Assembly (NCBI RefSeq): GCF_004359215.1
Contig: NC_090612.1
Location: 2,448,345 to 2,512,344, forward strand
Origin: Bremia lactucae
Taxonomy: Eukaryota; Oomycota; Peronosporomycetes; Peronosporales; Peronosporaceae
Length of the DNA stretch: 64,000 nt
Direction: 5' to 3'
The position numbers and the translations under genes were made by a program. Positions 41,776 through 52,320 of this stretch are shown here, one piece after another; position 1 is the first letter of the stretch, and every line of letters starts with the position of its first letter. Under the pieces are notes generated by a model. That model saw nothing but the letters and a program-made list of their open reading frames with translations. It was not told the DNA's origin and ran no database searches.

Positions 41776-43131
41776 ATGCGTTTGCGTGTAACCTCACCAT
41801 TGCCACGAGCTTCTCAGCTGACGACTGGTCGCAACAAGCTGGTTCGAAGACCAGCGCATCGCAGCGTTACGACAATTAATTGTGGTCTATCGACCAAGAA
41901 AGATCGCCCTCTGCCTCTCGAGGGAATTCGTGTCGTAGAATGTGGTCAGCTCATTGCCGGACCTTTCGCTGGAACAATTCTTAGCTACTTTGGCGCCGAT
42001 GTGATTAAAGTGGAACCGCCTGGTGGGGATCAAGTGCGTAATTACCGTGAGTTGGACCGAAATAAGACATCACTGTGGTGGTACTCTCTCGGAAGAAACA
42101 AGCGCTCCATGGCTGTCGACATGAACAAGAACGACGGTCGCAAGCTTATTGAAGAACTCATTGAGCAAAGTGACGTGCTTATTGAGAATTTCCGGCCTGG
42201 ACGCATGGAGAAATGGGGGCTGGGACCCGACCACTTTGAAAAAACTAATCCGAAACTTGTGTACGCTCGGGTCTCGGGGTTTGGACAGTATGGACCATAC
42301 TCGTCAAGACCAGGCTTTGCGTCAGTTTGTGAAGCTATGGGTGGATTTCGTTACGTCAACGGGTTTCCTGATCGTCCGCCAGTCCGCCCGAATTTGAGCA
42401 TCGGTGATACCATTGCTGGCATCCACGCAGCGCTTGGAATTGTGATTGCTCTTCTTGGTCGTGAGCGAGGTATTTCTTCCGGACATTTGAGCAAAGGACA
42501 AGTTGTAGATGTTGCAATCTACGAGTCAATGTTCAATTTGATGGAGGCGGTGGTTCCAGAGTATGACTATTCAGGCTCCATTCGCGAATGCTCAGGCTCG
42601 ACGATCACAGGGATCGTGCCATCGAACACGTATGTCACGAAAGACAAAAAGAACGTTGTTCTTGCCGCCAATGTCGATTCGCTGTTTGTTCGGCTTATGA
42701 AAGCAATTGGCCGAGAAGACATGGCGGTGGACAGTAAGTATAGCACAAATGCCGACCGAGTAAAGTTCCAAGCTGAAATTGATGCTACATTGGCGGCATG
42801 GACTGCGACGCAAGCGTTAAATACGGTCGTGTCAGTCATGGAGAAGGCCGCTATACCTGTGGGTGTAGTGTATTCTGTTGAAGATATGATGGAGGACCCG
42901 CATTACCAGCAACGCAACATGTTTGAAGAGGTAGAAATCCCGGATGGAGATAATTTTCGAAAGCTCAAGGTACCTGCAATTCTACCAAAATTGCAAGCAA
43001 CCCCTGGTGTGTCGCGTTTCGCTGGGCGCAAGCTGGGACAGGATACTCGACAGATACTTCAAGATGTCCTTTGCCGGTCCCAGCAAGAAATTAAACGGTT
43101 GCTACATGAAAAAGTCGTGTTTGAGTCCTAG
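41776..43131 (+). CDS. SUGCT: Mitochondrial class III (family III) CoA-transferase, SUGCT-like
   Basis: Single exon, 451 aa. CaiB/BaiF-type CoA-transferases move CoA between carboxylic acids; the closest eukaryotic type is succinate-hydroxymethylglutarate (glutarate) CoA-transferase. Residues 1-40 are Arg/Ser-rich with almost no acid, a likely mitochondrial targeting peptide. Family blocks: LEGIRVVECGQLIAGPFAG (49-66), GADVIKVEPPGGD (73-85), ENFRPGRMEKWGLG (137-150), YARVSGFGQYGPYSSRPG (163-180), and the catalytic Asp at about 211 in LSIGDTIAG. The C-terminal small domain includes PVGVVYSVEDMMEDPHY. Length is typical and the frame is intact. Convergent with the alpha-kinase gene, whose stop is only 49 bp away. 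Confidence 0.92.
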   Translation: MRLRVTSPLPRASQLTTGRNKLVRRPAHRSVTTINCGLSTKKDRPLPLEGIRVVECGQLIAGPFAGTILSYFGADVIKVEPPGGDQVRNYRELDRNKTSLWWYSLGRNKRSMAVDMNKNDGRKLIEELIEQSDVLIENFRPGRMEKWGLGPDHFEKTNPKLVYARVSGFGQYGPYSSRPGFASVCEAMGGFRYVNGFPDRPPVRPNLSIGDTIAGIHAALGIVIALLGRERGISSGHLSKGQVVDVAIYESMFNLMEAVVPEYDYSGSIRECSGSTITGIVPSNTYVTKDKKNVVLAANVDSLFVRLMKAIGREDMAVDSKYSTNADRVKFQAEIDATLAAWTATQALNTVVSVMEKAAIPVGVVYSVEDMMEDPHYQQRNMFEEVEIPDGDNFRKLKVPAILPKLQATPGVSRFAGRKLGQDTRQILQDVLCRSQQEIKRLLHEKVVFES

Positions 43132-43180
43132 GCGTTACTTTAAATCTATGAACGGGTCTAAGTACGACCAATAAATCTAA

Positions 43181-44784
43181 CTAGCAGAAGAGCGATTTAC
43201 AAAAGGAAAACAACCCAAACGAGTCTTTAGATCGCTCGTAAGAAGTAAAAGACGAATCGGAGGATAATCTACCATCCAAATTGCGGCATTGAGTCACATA
43301 TTTTTGCAACATGGGGGCGTTTTCGTAATAATGTCGTGAATCAAAATGCGTAGGACGCACACAATCTCGATTCATTAACTCCTGCACAGGTAGAGTGCCT
43401 GAGTCAGCATGGCGAGCTTTTGGGTTGACTGCTGGCAGCTTCAGATAGCGGCATATCGAGTTGCATCTGTGTGATGAAAGAAACTTTTGGAATCCCAGAA
43501 CACCGAGGTTGCCTTTGCCAAAGTTGTGGCCGTTAAGCGTATGAATCTGGGGATCCGTGTACAGGTCTCCTACACCTTGAATGTCCACAGCCAACAATTC
43601 GTGATTCGAGGCTTCATATGTAAAATGCGAAAAAGCCTGTGGCGTATTACGCTCGTCGTCACTCACGGAACCAAAGTTGTTGTTATGCTTGCGATATTCC
43701 CCGGGGATATACGCCTCCACTGCGCATAATAAGCCGTTTCGTTCAAGCAGTTCTAATACCCAAGCTGGGATAAACTCGACCCGCTTGGGTGGGTTGTATG
43801 AGTTGTAAACATGCGCGTAGTGAGCACAATGGGCCTGTAGCTCAATGTCCCTAAAGTAAGTCTGCGGGTCTTCGTCCGGGTCAATGGCTAGCTTAGCCAC
43901 ATGACTGTCTGTGTGGGATCCACCGTACATCAAGCTTGAGGAGCTATCTGTGCTTAGATCCTGTAAATGGTACACTAATCGCAAACTTCCTTTGCTAAAT
44001 GGCGTCTCGTCTAGATTGATGCACACTTGCGTACTGCTCCATTGTCGTGTAGCATAGTTAAACATGTGCTTGATCGCTACTTCGGGGCTCATTCCCCTAA
44101 AATTTGGTGCATGCGGTACAATAAGTGGCAAACCTGCAAAAAAAAACATCATCAATTTGTTAATGCCTGTACCTCAAAGCTCGAGGAAGCCACCACTACT
44201 CGCACCTTCCGTCCGGCAAAATGAGGTGCGTTTCTTCTGTGTTACCGTATTCTGTGTGCTCGACGCAGGGACCAGTGATGAGAATGTGAGCTCATCCACA
44301 ATGACACCTTTACGTCTAGACAACAAAAATAAACCTCGTCAAGAATCACAATGCCTGCCCGGGAGTTACCACGTTACTCTACACACCGCTCGTATTCCTC
44401 CTCCAATATATAACCTTCGTCACAGAGCGCTCGGAGCGTCGAGATTCTAGCCAAGATACTCTCCTGCAGGTTACCAGCGATCTCTCGTGTGCGCTCCAAC
44501 TGAATTGAGCTATTCATGCTGCTCAGGTGTCGGCTTGGGGATACGCTCCATACATATGGTTGTGAAGCTGTCCCGTCGTCGCTGTCACTTTCCTCGTCGC
44601 TTTGACACTCTCCGGCATCCTGATGGAAACACTTGGCATTGCGCTTGTCTGGGGGCGTGGCGGCCGACACCGTGTGGTAGAACCATCCATTGCTGTCTTT
44701 TGCGCGTGCCTCTCCCGTCTGTTGACCGCAGGAAGCACGTCGTAGCGGTGGAGAGATAGACAACTCTTCGCCTTGCGTCACCAT
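43181..44784 (-). CDS. Alpha-kinase, eEF2-kinase-like
   Basis: Three exons, complement(43181-44133, 44206-44315, 44378-44784), 1470 nt, 489 aa, phases consistent. Atypical alpha-kinase domain: HVAKL (ATP-site Lys), YFRDIELQAHCA, AVEAYIPGEYRKHNNN, FSHFTYEASNHELLAVDIQG, DIQGVGDLYTDPQIHT and GKGNLGVLGF, with His/Cys zinc ligands in SSHRCNSICRYL. This order and wording are those of elongation factor 2 kinases, which phosphorylate eEF2 to slow translation. The N-terminal ~135 residues are acidic/serine-rich with a short helix before the domain. The long C-terminal helical-repeat region of animal eEF2K is absent. The first in-frame ATG was used; the frame stays open upstream to about 44957, so a 5' exon may be missing. 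Confidence 0.85.
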
Positions 44785-45172
44785 GCTTCGGTCAGTGATA
44801 ACGGCCTCTGGCGCCACTTCAACGAAGTTTGTGGTATCAAAAAGTGGACATTGCGTCCATATAGAGAAAGAAGTCCCGATTTTGTGATGGAAAAAGCCAT
44901 AACGACATGACGAGTCAATAGAGCCGGAAAAGGTGAGGATTGGACATAATAGATACTAGCTCTGAATGGCGATTGTTTTTCGATATAGGTAGCACTTCAG
45001 TCAATTAAAATCATAATTTTATTGGAATCTTGCTGCTCATAATATATCAAATGAACTGCACTTAAATTTTGAATTTTCTTCATTAACTCATGTAACAAAG
45101 TCCTTCAAAATCATAGACAGCGCACATCTATCCACGCGTCTGGCTGCCGATGCGATAGTCCTCGATCAGGGA
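44785..45172. other. Intergenic region upstream of the alpha-kinase
   Basis: 388 bp between the alpha-kinase start and the SKI8 stop. On the minus strand the alpha-kinase frame remains open from 44957 to 44785 without an ATG, which could be exon sequence or chance. Confidence 0.4.
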
Positions 45173-46542
45173 TCAAGTAGCCGCTGCAGTTTCATAGATT
45201 TGCAGCAATGCATCATCACCGCCTGACACTAGTCGCGATCCCGACGAGTTGTACGCAACACTCCACACCTGATACAGTGTCAAGAATTCACTGTAAGTCA
45301 TTGATGTCCAGCCAGTGAACAATATTATCACAACGAACTTGGTCAGTGTGCGTTTCAAACGTGTTCAAGCAGCGCCTCGTGCCAATATCCCAAATCTTAA
45401 CGCGGCGATCTGCGCCACTATGATTATATAAAAAACAGATTAGATCGTTTACCAAGTAGAACAAAAGACGTTATGGAAAGCCTAGATCGTACCCAGTTGC
45501 AAATTGTGTGCCATCAGGTGAGCAGGCTACACTCAACACCCATGAAACGTGTCCAGAAAGTGTGGCGACCGCATTATCGTAAGCCCTACGTATCATCGAG
45601 AATTAATGCAGTCCTCAGTGTAACATTATTTTACACTACGTACACGTCATAGACATTAACATGCATGTCATCTGATGCGACAAATAATTTTCCATCCGGC
45701 GCGTACGCTACAGAGCGCACTGGTTTGGTTCGGTCTGGAATGTCAGCAGATCACATGGCCTTCGTCAGTTTAATTTGCTCACTTGGCATGTTTATGTGTG
45801 CTGCGTACCGTCATACTTGTGGACCAACGAGCCAGTCTCGACGTCATATACCCCAACAAAGCCGTCAAATCCGCCGCACGCAACGTGAGAGCCATCTGGT
45901 GACTACAAGACCGCTGTAAGCATCCACTAATATTCACAGAAAGGCATCATTGTAACTCACGTAAGCAACGCTAAGGACAAATTTAGCTTGTGTCGAAATT
46001 TCTTGCACAATCTTCTCGGCCTTGATATCAAAGAAGTTGATCTTTCCTTGCTGGCTGCCCGACACGAGCTTCGTCTCGTCAGGGCTATAGGCTACCTGCC
46101 AAAGCTCACCAGGCCCAGCATCAATTGTCTTCTCGACTGCCCCTGATATAAGGTTAAGCACGCGAATTTGGCAGTCCAGTGAGCTGGTGACCGCGTGCGT
46201 GCCACCTTTGTTGCCCACGATGGAGATCGTGCCCAGGACATGACCCGGGTATTGGTGCGATATGGAGACAGCGTCATTCGTTACATCCCTTTAGCACAGT
46301 AACATCATGAGCATTACCACTGTATACGTACGACTACTTAGACGCACCAGGACTTTGCGACTTCGTCCACAGATCCGGTCAAAATCTTGTTATTTGACGT
46401 CCAGAATGTGCTCCAGATGCCATCGCTATGCGCATTTGGAAATTGGAGAGAAGCCCGATACTGGGTTTCATAGAATATATTAGTACCATGAAGCGTCTAG
46501 TACACTACTAGTAAATGTGCTTACGTTCCCTCGGACTGCCAT
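45173..46542 (-). CDS. SKI8: SKI8/WDR61-type WD40 protein
   Basis: Eight exons, complement(45173-45268, 45339-45417, 45493-45585, 45644-45734, 45809-45902, 45961-46288, 46348-46460, 46525-46542), 912 nt, 303 aa, the length usual for WDR61. All seven introns are GT-AG and 58-75 bp. WD motifs recur: [60 protein letters not shown] then DRRVKIWD, and [19 protein letters not shown] near the end. The protein is a beta-propeller subunit of the SKI complex, which feeds RNA to the cytoplasmic exosome, and of the Paf1 complex in some lineages. Exon 1 encodes only MAVRGN; its GTAAGC donor and the matching phase support it. Confidence 0.87.
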
Positions 46543-46754
46543 CGGTCTACAATGATTAGTAATGTATTTAGTTTTTTAATGTAAGCCAAATCGGATCGCT
46601 CAAATGTCTAAGGCATAATTTTACTGGGAAACTAATTCTTATCGCGATGTCTCCTTAAAAACCTTTAAAAACCTTCCGTCTGGTGAAGGCCACAGGACAA
46701 AAACAGATTAATGGACAAAAACAGAGCAAACTGTTGCTCAGTTTGAGCAGTTTG

Positions 46755-46872
46755 TGTTGGAAAAGGTGAGGACAGGCGATGAAGAAATTGGATTTTCCAG
46801 AGGATTATGGGCTAGTGAAACGGCTGTCAGATCTCGGCGTGGATGGATGGGCAACGGTTGCACGTTGTACAA
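46755..46872 (+). repeat. Copia-1 5' LTR (at least its first ~118 bp)
   Basis: Matches 51375-51495 through ATCTCGGCGTGGATGGATGG and GGTTGCACGTT, then diverges shortly before a perfect hairpin. Either the LTR is very short or its 3' part was replaced here. Confidence 0.7.
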
Positions 46873-46889
46873 AATCCAGGTAGAGGCAG

Positions 46890-46936
46890 AGAAGAAGTCA
46901 GTGTGGAAAGCATGGCTTTCCACACTGACTTCTTCT
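46890..46936. repeat. Perfect 22-bp hairpin with ATG loop
   Basis: 46890-46911 (AGAAGAAGTCAGTGTGGAAA...) is perfectly complementary to 46915-46936, with a 3-base loop. It sits at the edge of the Copia-1 5' LTR homology. Confidence 0.9.
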
Positions 46937-46979
46937 GAGCCCAAAGGCTAAAGAAGACGACACCAAGGCTTCACCTTAA

Positions 46980-48135
46980 CGTGCTGCCTCGCCAGGACGC
47001 ACAGCTATTCCGCCGCACTCTGCGGCTGTCGTTAGAGACGCGCCGGCTCACGAAAGGAGCTCGGCGACCGACGAAAAGATTTTCGCGGCCCTCGCTGCCC
47101 TCTCGGACCGCATGGAGAAGATGGAAACTTCCCAGATACGGATCGACGTGGATGAGCGTATGCGCGGTGCCATAGAAAGCGGTATGTTTGCATCGGCTAT
47201 CGGCGTTAATATGGACGCAAGGACGATGACAATCGACGCGCTAAGAAACTCACCAGAGCGCAAACCAGCGGCTCGTGAAGCGCGGGCGCCAGGACCGTCA
47301 CCCGAACTCGGAGGTCATTGCTCTCATCTCTAGTGACGTGGTCACCGATGCCGGACATGCAACAAGCGCAGGGGCGCGCCCCCGCTGACGACGCATTTCC
47401 CCAAGCGGCAAGTCCAGCAGCGCCACTACAGCAGCAAGGAGCGGTGAACTATGCGAAACCGACGGCAGCCCAGCCCAGCGCAAGCAAACGATCCTTAAGT
47501 TCGACGGAACAGAGTTGTATCGTGGCTTGGGATCCGGTTTCTATGATTGGGAGAAGACGTTCCTACGACAAGTCAACTTGGCCGAGGCATCGTGCGGTTT
47601 TCGGTGGAGCGAAGATGTCAAGGGCGGAGCTTTCCTGTACCTAGTCGCGGTAAGTGATGCACGGGGAGGTGCAGACTCACTGGTACTGGACAATATTGTT
47701 CATCACGCTTCGCCTGAGCTCATGAATGTGATGCGAGCCAAGTACGACCCCACACGGACCGACTACTTAAGACATGCCGAAGAATTGACGCACTTTGCGA
47801 CATCGATTGAGCTTGGAAGTGGACCGGTTGGGCGTGAGATTGTTGCTACACATGTCGAGGCGTCGTCCCAGCGCAAAGAGTCACGCAGATGTTTTGGGTG
47901 TGGCAACATTCAAGCGAATTGTCGGGGTAAGGGAAAAGTAACCGTTGGCAACAACACAAAGACTAACAATGCCGACATGGTTCTTGCAATTAGCGTCAAC
48001 AAACCTCGTAGGCGTGGAGCCCGCGGCGGGAGAAAGAACAAGGCGCGGACCGAGTCCGTGAATGCTGTCGGAGACGCCGACGACAGCAAACCAAGCGACT
48101 GGATCTTGGACAGCGGTTTAAGTAGCACTTGGTGA
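46980..48135 (+). pseudogene. Copia-1 gag and protease start
   Basis: Gag fragments in two frames (46981-47333 and 47515-48135). The second has SGFYDWEKTFLRQV, FLYLVAVSDARGGADSLVLDNIV, a degenerate zinc knuckle (CFGCGNIQANC, lacking the His) and a basic Arg/Lys tract. It ends in SDWILDSGLSSTW, the copia protease active site DSG, just before a stop at 48133. Related gag sequence is found in Copia-2 (60869-61063). Confidence 0.82.
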
Positions 48136-49318
48136 ATGATTTTTCGCTGATGCAGGACGCCAGTGGTGCGACCATGCGATCTCGATGGCAGACGATGATT
48201 CTCTCAAGATCACGATGGTTAGAAGTGTCCGCCTGCGTGTGATTGCAAACGGTGAAGATCGTACGATCACTCTTACCGATGTCTACCTGGCTCCGCAGCT
48301 TGCGCGCAACATCGTCTCCTACGGGAAACTCGAGCAAAAGGGATTTGGGCTCGTCCACAGAGGATCAGGTCGCTCCCTCGTGCGACGCAGTGATGGGGGG
48401 ATCGCATTTGACGTCAGTATGCAGACGAACGTGCTGTACGTCAAAACATCAGTGACGCCGGTGGAACAAAAGAACCCAAGAGATGTTTTAATGGCGGTGA
48501 TATTCGACGCAGGGTCAAGCATGCCAGCAGACGATGTGCAGAGTGAATCACTTATGCACTTCCATGCACGTATGGGACAACTGTCCCTTGACACGATCGA
48601 ACGAATGGCGAAGACACCTGGTTCGGGTATCAAGATTACAAACCACAATCGGACCGTTTGTAATTCGTGCAAAGAAGGGAAGCAGACGAAGAACAAACAG
48701 TCTCGGACGGACACCGGGAAGAACGCCTATCGATCAGATCGGCGGAGTGATTTGCTCGGATTTGAAAGGTTCGCTAACTCCAAGAGATCGACTTGGTAAT
48801 CGCTACCTGGTTAACTTCGTCGACCACAAGTCGAACTACTGTCGCGTTTTCCTAGCACCGACGAAGGACAAGGCTGCGAAAAGATTCGAGGACTTCGTGC
48901 TGGTTTTCGAGCGCATGTTCGAGTGCAAGATACATATCTTGCGAACGGACGGAGGCGGCGAATACAAGAATGTCGATCTGTTCTGCCAGCGCACAGAAAT
49001 CGCGCGGAAAATAAGCGAAGCACGGAACCAGGCGTCCAACGGCAAAGCTGAGCGCAAGCATCGGACGATACTTAACATGGCACGCAGTATGATCTTCGCA
49101 AGTCAACTCCCTCTCAAGTTCTGGGGAGACGCAGTCGAATACTCGGCTTACATCCTGAGTAAAAGCCCGACGCGATCAAATACAGGACGAGCGTCGCCAA
49201 TCGAGATTCGACGAAGAAAGCGCCTGATCTTCGAGGGATTGTTGTGTTTGGGAGCATATGCGCTGTGTACAGGGATCCATAGAAGATCTCGCTGGCACAG
49301 CGAACGCAAGTCGGAGTA
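48136..49318 (+). pseudogene. Copia-1 integrase
   Basis: Continues the protease (LTDVYLAPQLARNIVSYGKLEQKG, about 48270-48345), then the integrase zinc finger (MHFHARMGQLSLDTIERM with CNSCKEGKQ, 48555-48685), then after a frameshift the core GVICSDLKGSL, NYLVNFVDHKSNY-like block, ILRTDGGGEYKN (48938), ASNGKAERKHRTILNMARSM (49030-49090) and KFWGDAVEYSAYI. The three catalytic acids seem present but the frame is broken near 48760 and ends at 49318. Confidence 0.83.
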
Positions 49319-49498
49319 ATCATTAACCTTTTCGCCAATGATTCTAATAAAGAATCAGCGGCGAAACCAAGGGATTTCGTGTGCTTTTACAAAAAGGAAA
49401 ACAAGGTGGTGATGACTCAGCACGTCGTGAACATCGAGACGCTCAATGCGGAGCAAAACATTTAGCTGCAGCGCTCATTAAAGTATGATGAGAATCAA

Positions 49499-51340
49499 GT
49501 GATAACGAGTGAAGTCGCAGGTCTAGAAAAAATACTCAAGAGTGCTCACAAGGAAAAGAAGAATTGGAAGCGTGAGGCGCATGGCACGATATCAAGGTCG
49601 ATACGTGAAGCTGTAGCCAGCGACCAGGAGGAGTCGGCTCAAATTTCAGACGTAATGAGTTATGCCTTCGAAAGGGATCCGAAGAATTACGGCGAAGCTT
49701 TGCGCAGCTCAATGCGTGAGGCCTGGAAGAAGGCAATGCACGAAGAGCTGACGGCTCTTGAAGACAACGGTGTGTGGAAGCTGATAAAGCGCCCTTCCAA
49801 TTGCAACGTTTTACACACGAATGGGTTTATAAAACCGAAATGGACGCGCAAGGGGACATAGAGAGGCTCAAGGCGAGATTGGTTGCGTGCGGCAACGAGC
49901 AAGTCCTAGGCGTGGACTACAGTCTCACTTTCGCTGCCGTCATAGACATGTCGACAGTAAAAGTGATACTGGTACTCGCGGCGACGTGGAAGGTGCCGGC
50001 AAAGCACGGGGATATTCCTAATGCTTATGTCAGGGCGGACAAAGAAGCGCACCTTGACATTTATTTGCAAGTCCCTCAAGGCATGAACGTCGAGAACAAG
50101 ACGCTCATGAGTCTCGGTGCGAGAAGAAACAATGATTTGGTGCTTCAGCTGCATAAAAGCCTGTACGGCTTAAAGCAAGCGGGGCGCCTATGGAGTCAGC
50201 TTCTACACACGCAACTCACGGAGGCAGGTCCTGAGAAATGTGTTGCGGACATGGGTCTGTACCGCAACCAAGACGGTAAAGATGTTGTCGTGGTCGGCGT
50301 GTATGTCGATGATTTGCTTGCGACCGGCACTAGCGTTGTGGCAGTCGATAATTTCTTCGCCAGCCTTGGTTCGCTATCGATGAAGGATTTAGGACGTGTT
50401 GCGAAGTTTCTGGGTATACGAGTGGCACTTGATGATGATGGCTCCTATCTTCCGGATCAGGAGGAGGCTATTAAGGACCTTCTGCGCGAACACGAACATC
50501 ATGAAGCGAATTTTACTCTTGCTCCGATTGGGGCAGACTATTATGAGGTGCAAGATGAAGACAGTGCGCTGCTCGGGGCAACAAGCACTGCTACAAGGCC
50601 ACCAATCAAGAATTTCCAGTCGCTTGTTGGTAGTCTACTATGGGTGGCGCGTTGTACGAGGCCAGATGTGGCGTTTGCTGTGCATAAAGCGACGCGACAA
50701 ACCCACCAGCCACGCGTTCACGACAGTAAATTGGCAAAGAGAATTGCTTGCTACTTGAAAGGCACTCAAGGGCTAAAGTTAAAGATGAAACCAAGAGTCG
50801 AAGATCGAGACACTCCGGCGCTTGAGTCATACAGCGGATTTCGGTAGTGACAAGAAGGACAGCAAGTCGTTAATTGGAAGCGTTATTTTGCTTAACGACA
50901 TGCCAGTGAACTGGAGCGCGAAAAGGCGGCGTGTCATTGTCAACAATGGAGGCAGAATTTGTGGCTGCTCCCGAGGCTTCACGTGAATTACTCGGCGTGA
51001 GGGAGTTGTTGGGTGAAATCGGCATGCCGCCGGCCTTATCCATGTTGATCATGTCGACAACCAGGCGGCCATTAAGCAACAGGAACGCGAGGCTTCATCA
51101 ATCAAGGCCAAGCACATCGACGTGCGGCTCAATTTGTTTTGTGACTATGCAAGGCGCGGCATCGTTCTCGTGCAATACGTGCGCTCGGAGGAAATGCTTG
51201 CGGACTCCTCACGAAAGCATTGGACCCACCGAAGCTCGCGATATTACGCGCACTTACGTGCTTGTCGTATTAGTCCAAAAATCATGCAATTGACAAGGAT
51301 GCAAGGCGATGAGGTGCAAGTCGCGGTGGCGATGTGTTGA
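49499..51340 (+). pseudogene. Copia-1 RT and RNase H
   Basis: RT begins REAWKKAMHEELTALEDNGVW (49710), shifts frame at about 49800, then one long frame 49774-50847 with KARLVACGNEQ, NAYVRADKE, LHKSLYGLKQAGRLW, the catalytic GVYVDDLLATG (about 50300; YVDD intact), LSMKDLGRVAKFLGI and SLVGSLLWVARCTRPDVAFAV. RNase H is in two broken pieces (50850-51090 with STMEAEFVAAPEA; 51120-51340 with HIDVRLNLFCDYA). RT itself is well preserved, hence one of the younger-looking ORFs here. Confidence 0.87.
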
Positions 51341-51374
51341 TGGTGCGCTCAAGATAGCTGCGTCCGAGGAGGAG

Positions 51375-51495
51375 TGTTGGAAAAGGTGAGGACAGGCGAA
51401 GGAAGTAATTGGACTTTCCAGAGAGGCTTATGGGCGTAGTGAAACGATGTCAGATCTCGGCGTGGATGGATGGGCAACGGTTGCACGTTATAACA
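51375..51495 (+). repeat. Copia-1 3' LTR (matching part)
   Basis: Starts TGTTGGAAAAGG after the PPT. Similarity to the 5' copy ends at about 51495; the true LTR end may extend to about 51590, where Gypsy-D sequence begins. Confidence 0.7.
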
Positions 51496-51599
51496 AAATG
51501 GCTAGGAGCAAGATGAAGAAAAGTAGTGCTAGTAAGAACATACATAACAGAATCAAATTTGCCCTCATCTGCTCATTATCAATTTCCTGCAGTTTGAGG

Positions 51600-52320
51600 C
51601 ATTCGTGCTCGGATAGCGGAGAGCCGCGTCCGAGGCACAGAGCCATGCTGCGGCGGAGTCCGTCACTCAGACTCTGGACGAGCTGAGATGTTATAAATGT
51701 GGCAAGCGCGGCCATATGATCGCTGCTATGCCAGGGTCCCTGCTGGGGCAAAGATGCCAAGCAAGAGGACTCTCTTCCCAAAGGGCGATGGCAAGAATCA
51801 GCGTGCGAGATGCATAAGTTCCGCATCGACCACTGAGGGGTCGGGAAATGCAGGCGCGCAGTAGGGGGGGTGCTCTACTGACGCAGATTCTGAAGCTACT
51901 CCTAAGCTCAGAGTTGTCGAACAAATAGGTAGCATAGTCCCTGAGGTCTCGAGATTTCGGACTTCAACCGTGCTGGTCTATAGCGCTCAAGTAAGAGGCT
52001 ATGACCAGGTGATGACCCTCCTAGTGGATTCGGGTGCATCACAGAATTTTGTAAAGGCGGCTCTAAGAAAGAGACCGGCGATGTTTGAGTCGCTTTGCCA
52101 GGATGGCAAGCGAGATGAGGCGACCGTTCGTTTAGCGAACGGTGCGCTCGTTAAGTCTGAGGGAGTTCAGGTAGAACTCGCCTTCAGCTTTAGTGACTTC
52201 TCTTGTAAAGAGAAGTTCACAGTGCTAGGTATGGAGAGTCCGTATGGCCCTCATCCTAGGAATGCCATGGTTGGCAAAACTCCAACCATGGATAGACTGG
52301 CGTACACGCACAGTTGCTAG
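51600..52320 (+). pseudogene. Gypsy-D gag end and protease
   Basis: A degenerate CCHC knuckle (CYKCGKRGHM, last Cys missing) at about 51692-51725, then a frame change and the retropepsin VMTLLVDSGASQNFV (52012-52055) with TVRLANGALVKSEG. The frame stops at 52318. No 5' LTR or gag N-terminus is present; the element is truncated next to the Copia-1 3' LTR. Confidence 0.75.

Larger units (their letters stand above)
46755..51495 (+). mobile_element. Copia-1, decayed Ty1/copia element
   Basis: Direct repeats starting TGTTGGAAAAGGTGAGGACAGG occur at 46755 and 51375; the second follows a purine tract (CGAGGAGGAG, 51365-51374). Between them lie gag, protease, integrase, RT and RNase H in the copia order (integrase before RT). 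Several frameshifts. Confidence 0.88.

Noticed and set aside
47910..49106. Minus-strand open frames within Copia-1
   Set aside because: They overlap well-recognised plus-strand copia coding sequence and show no motif; shadows of the real frames.
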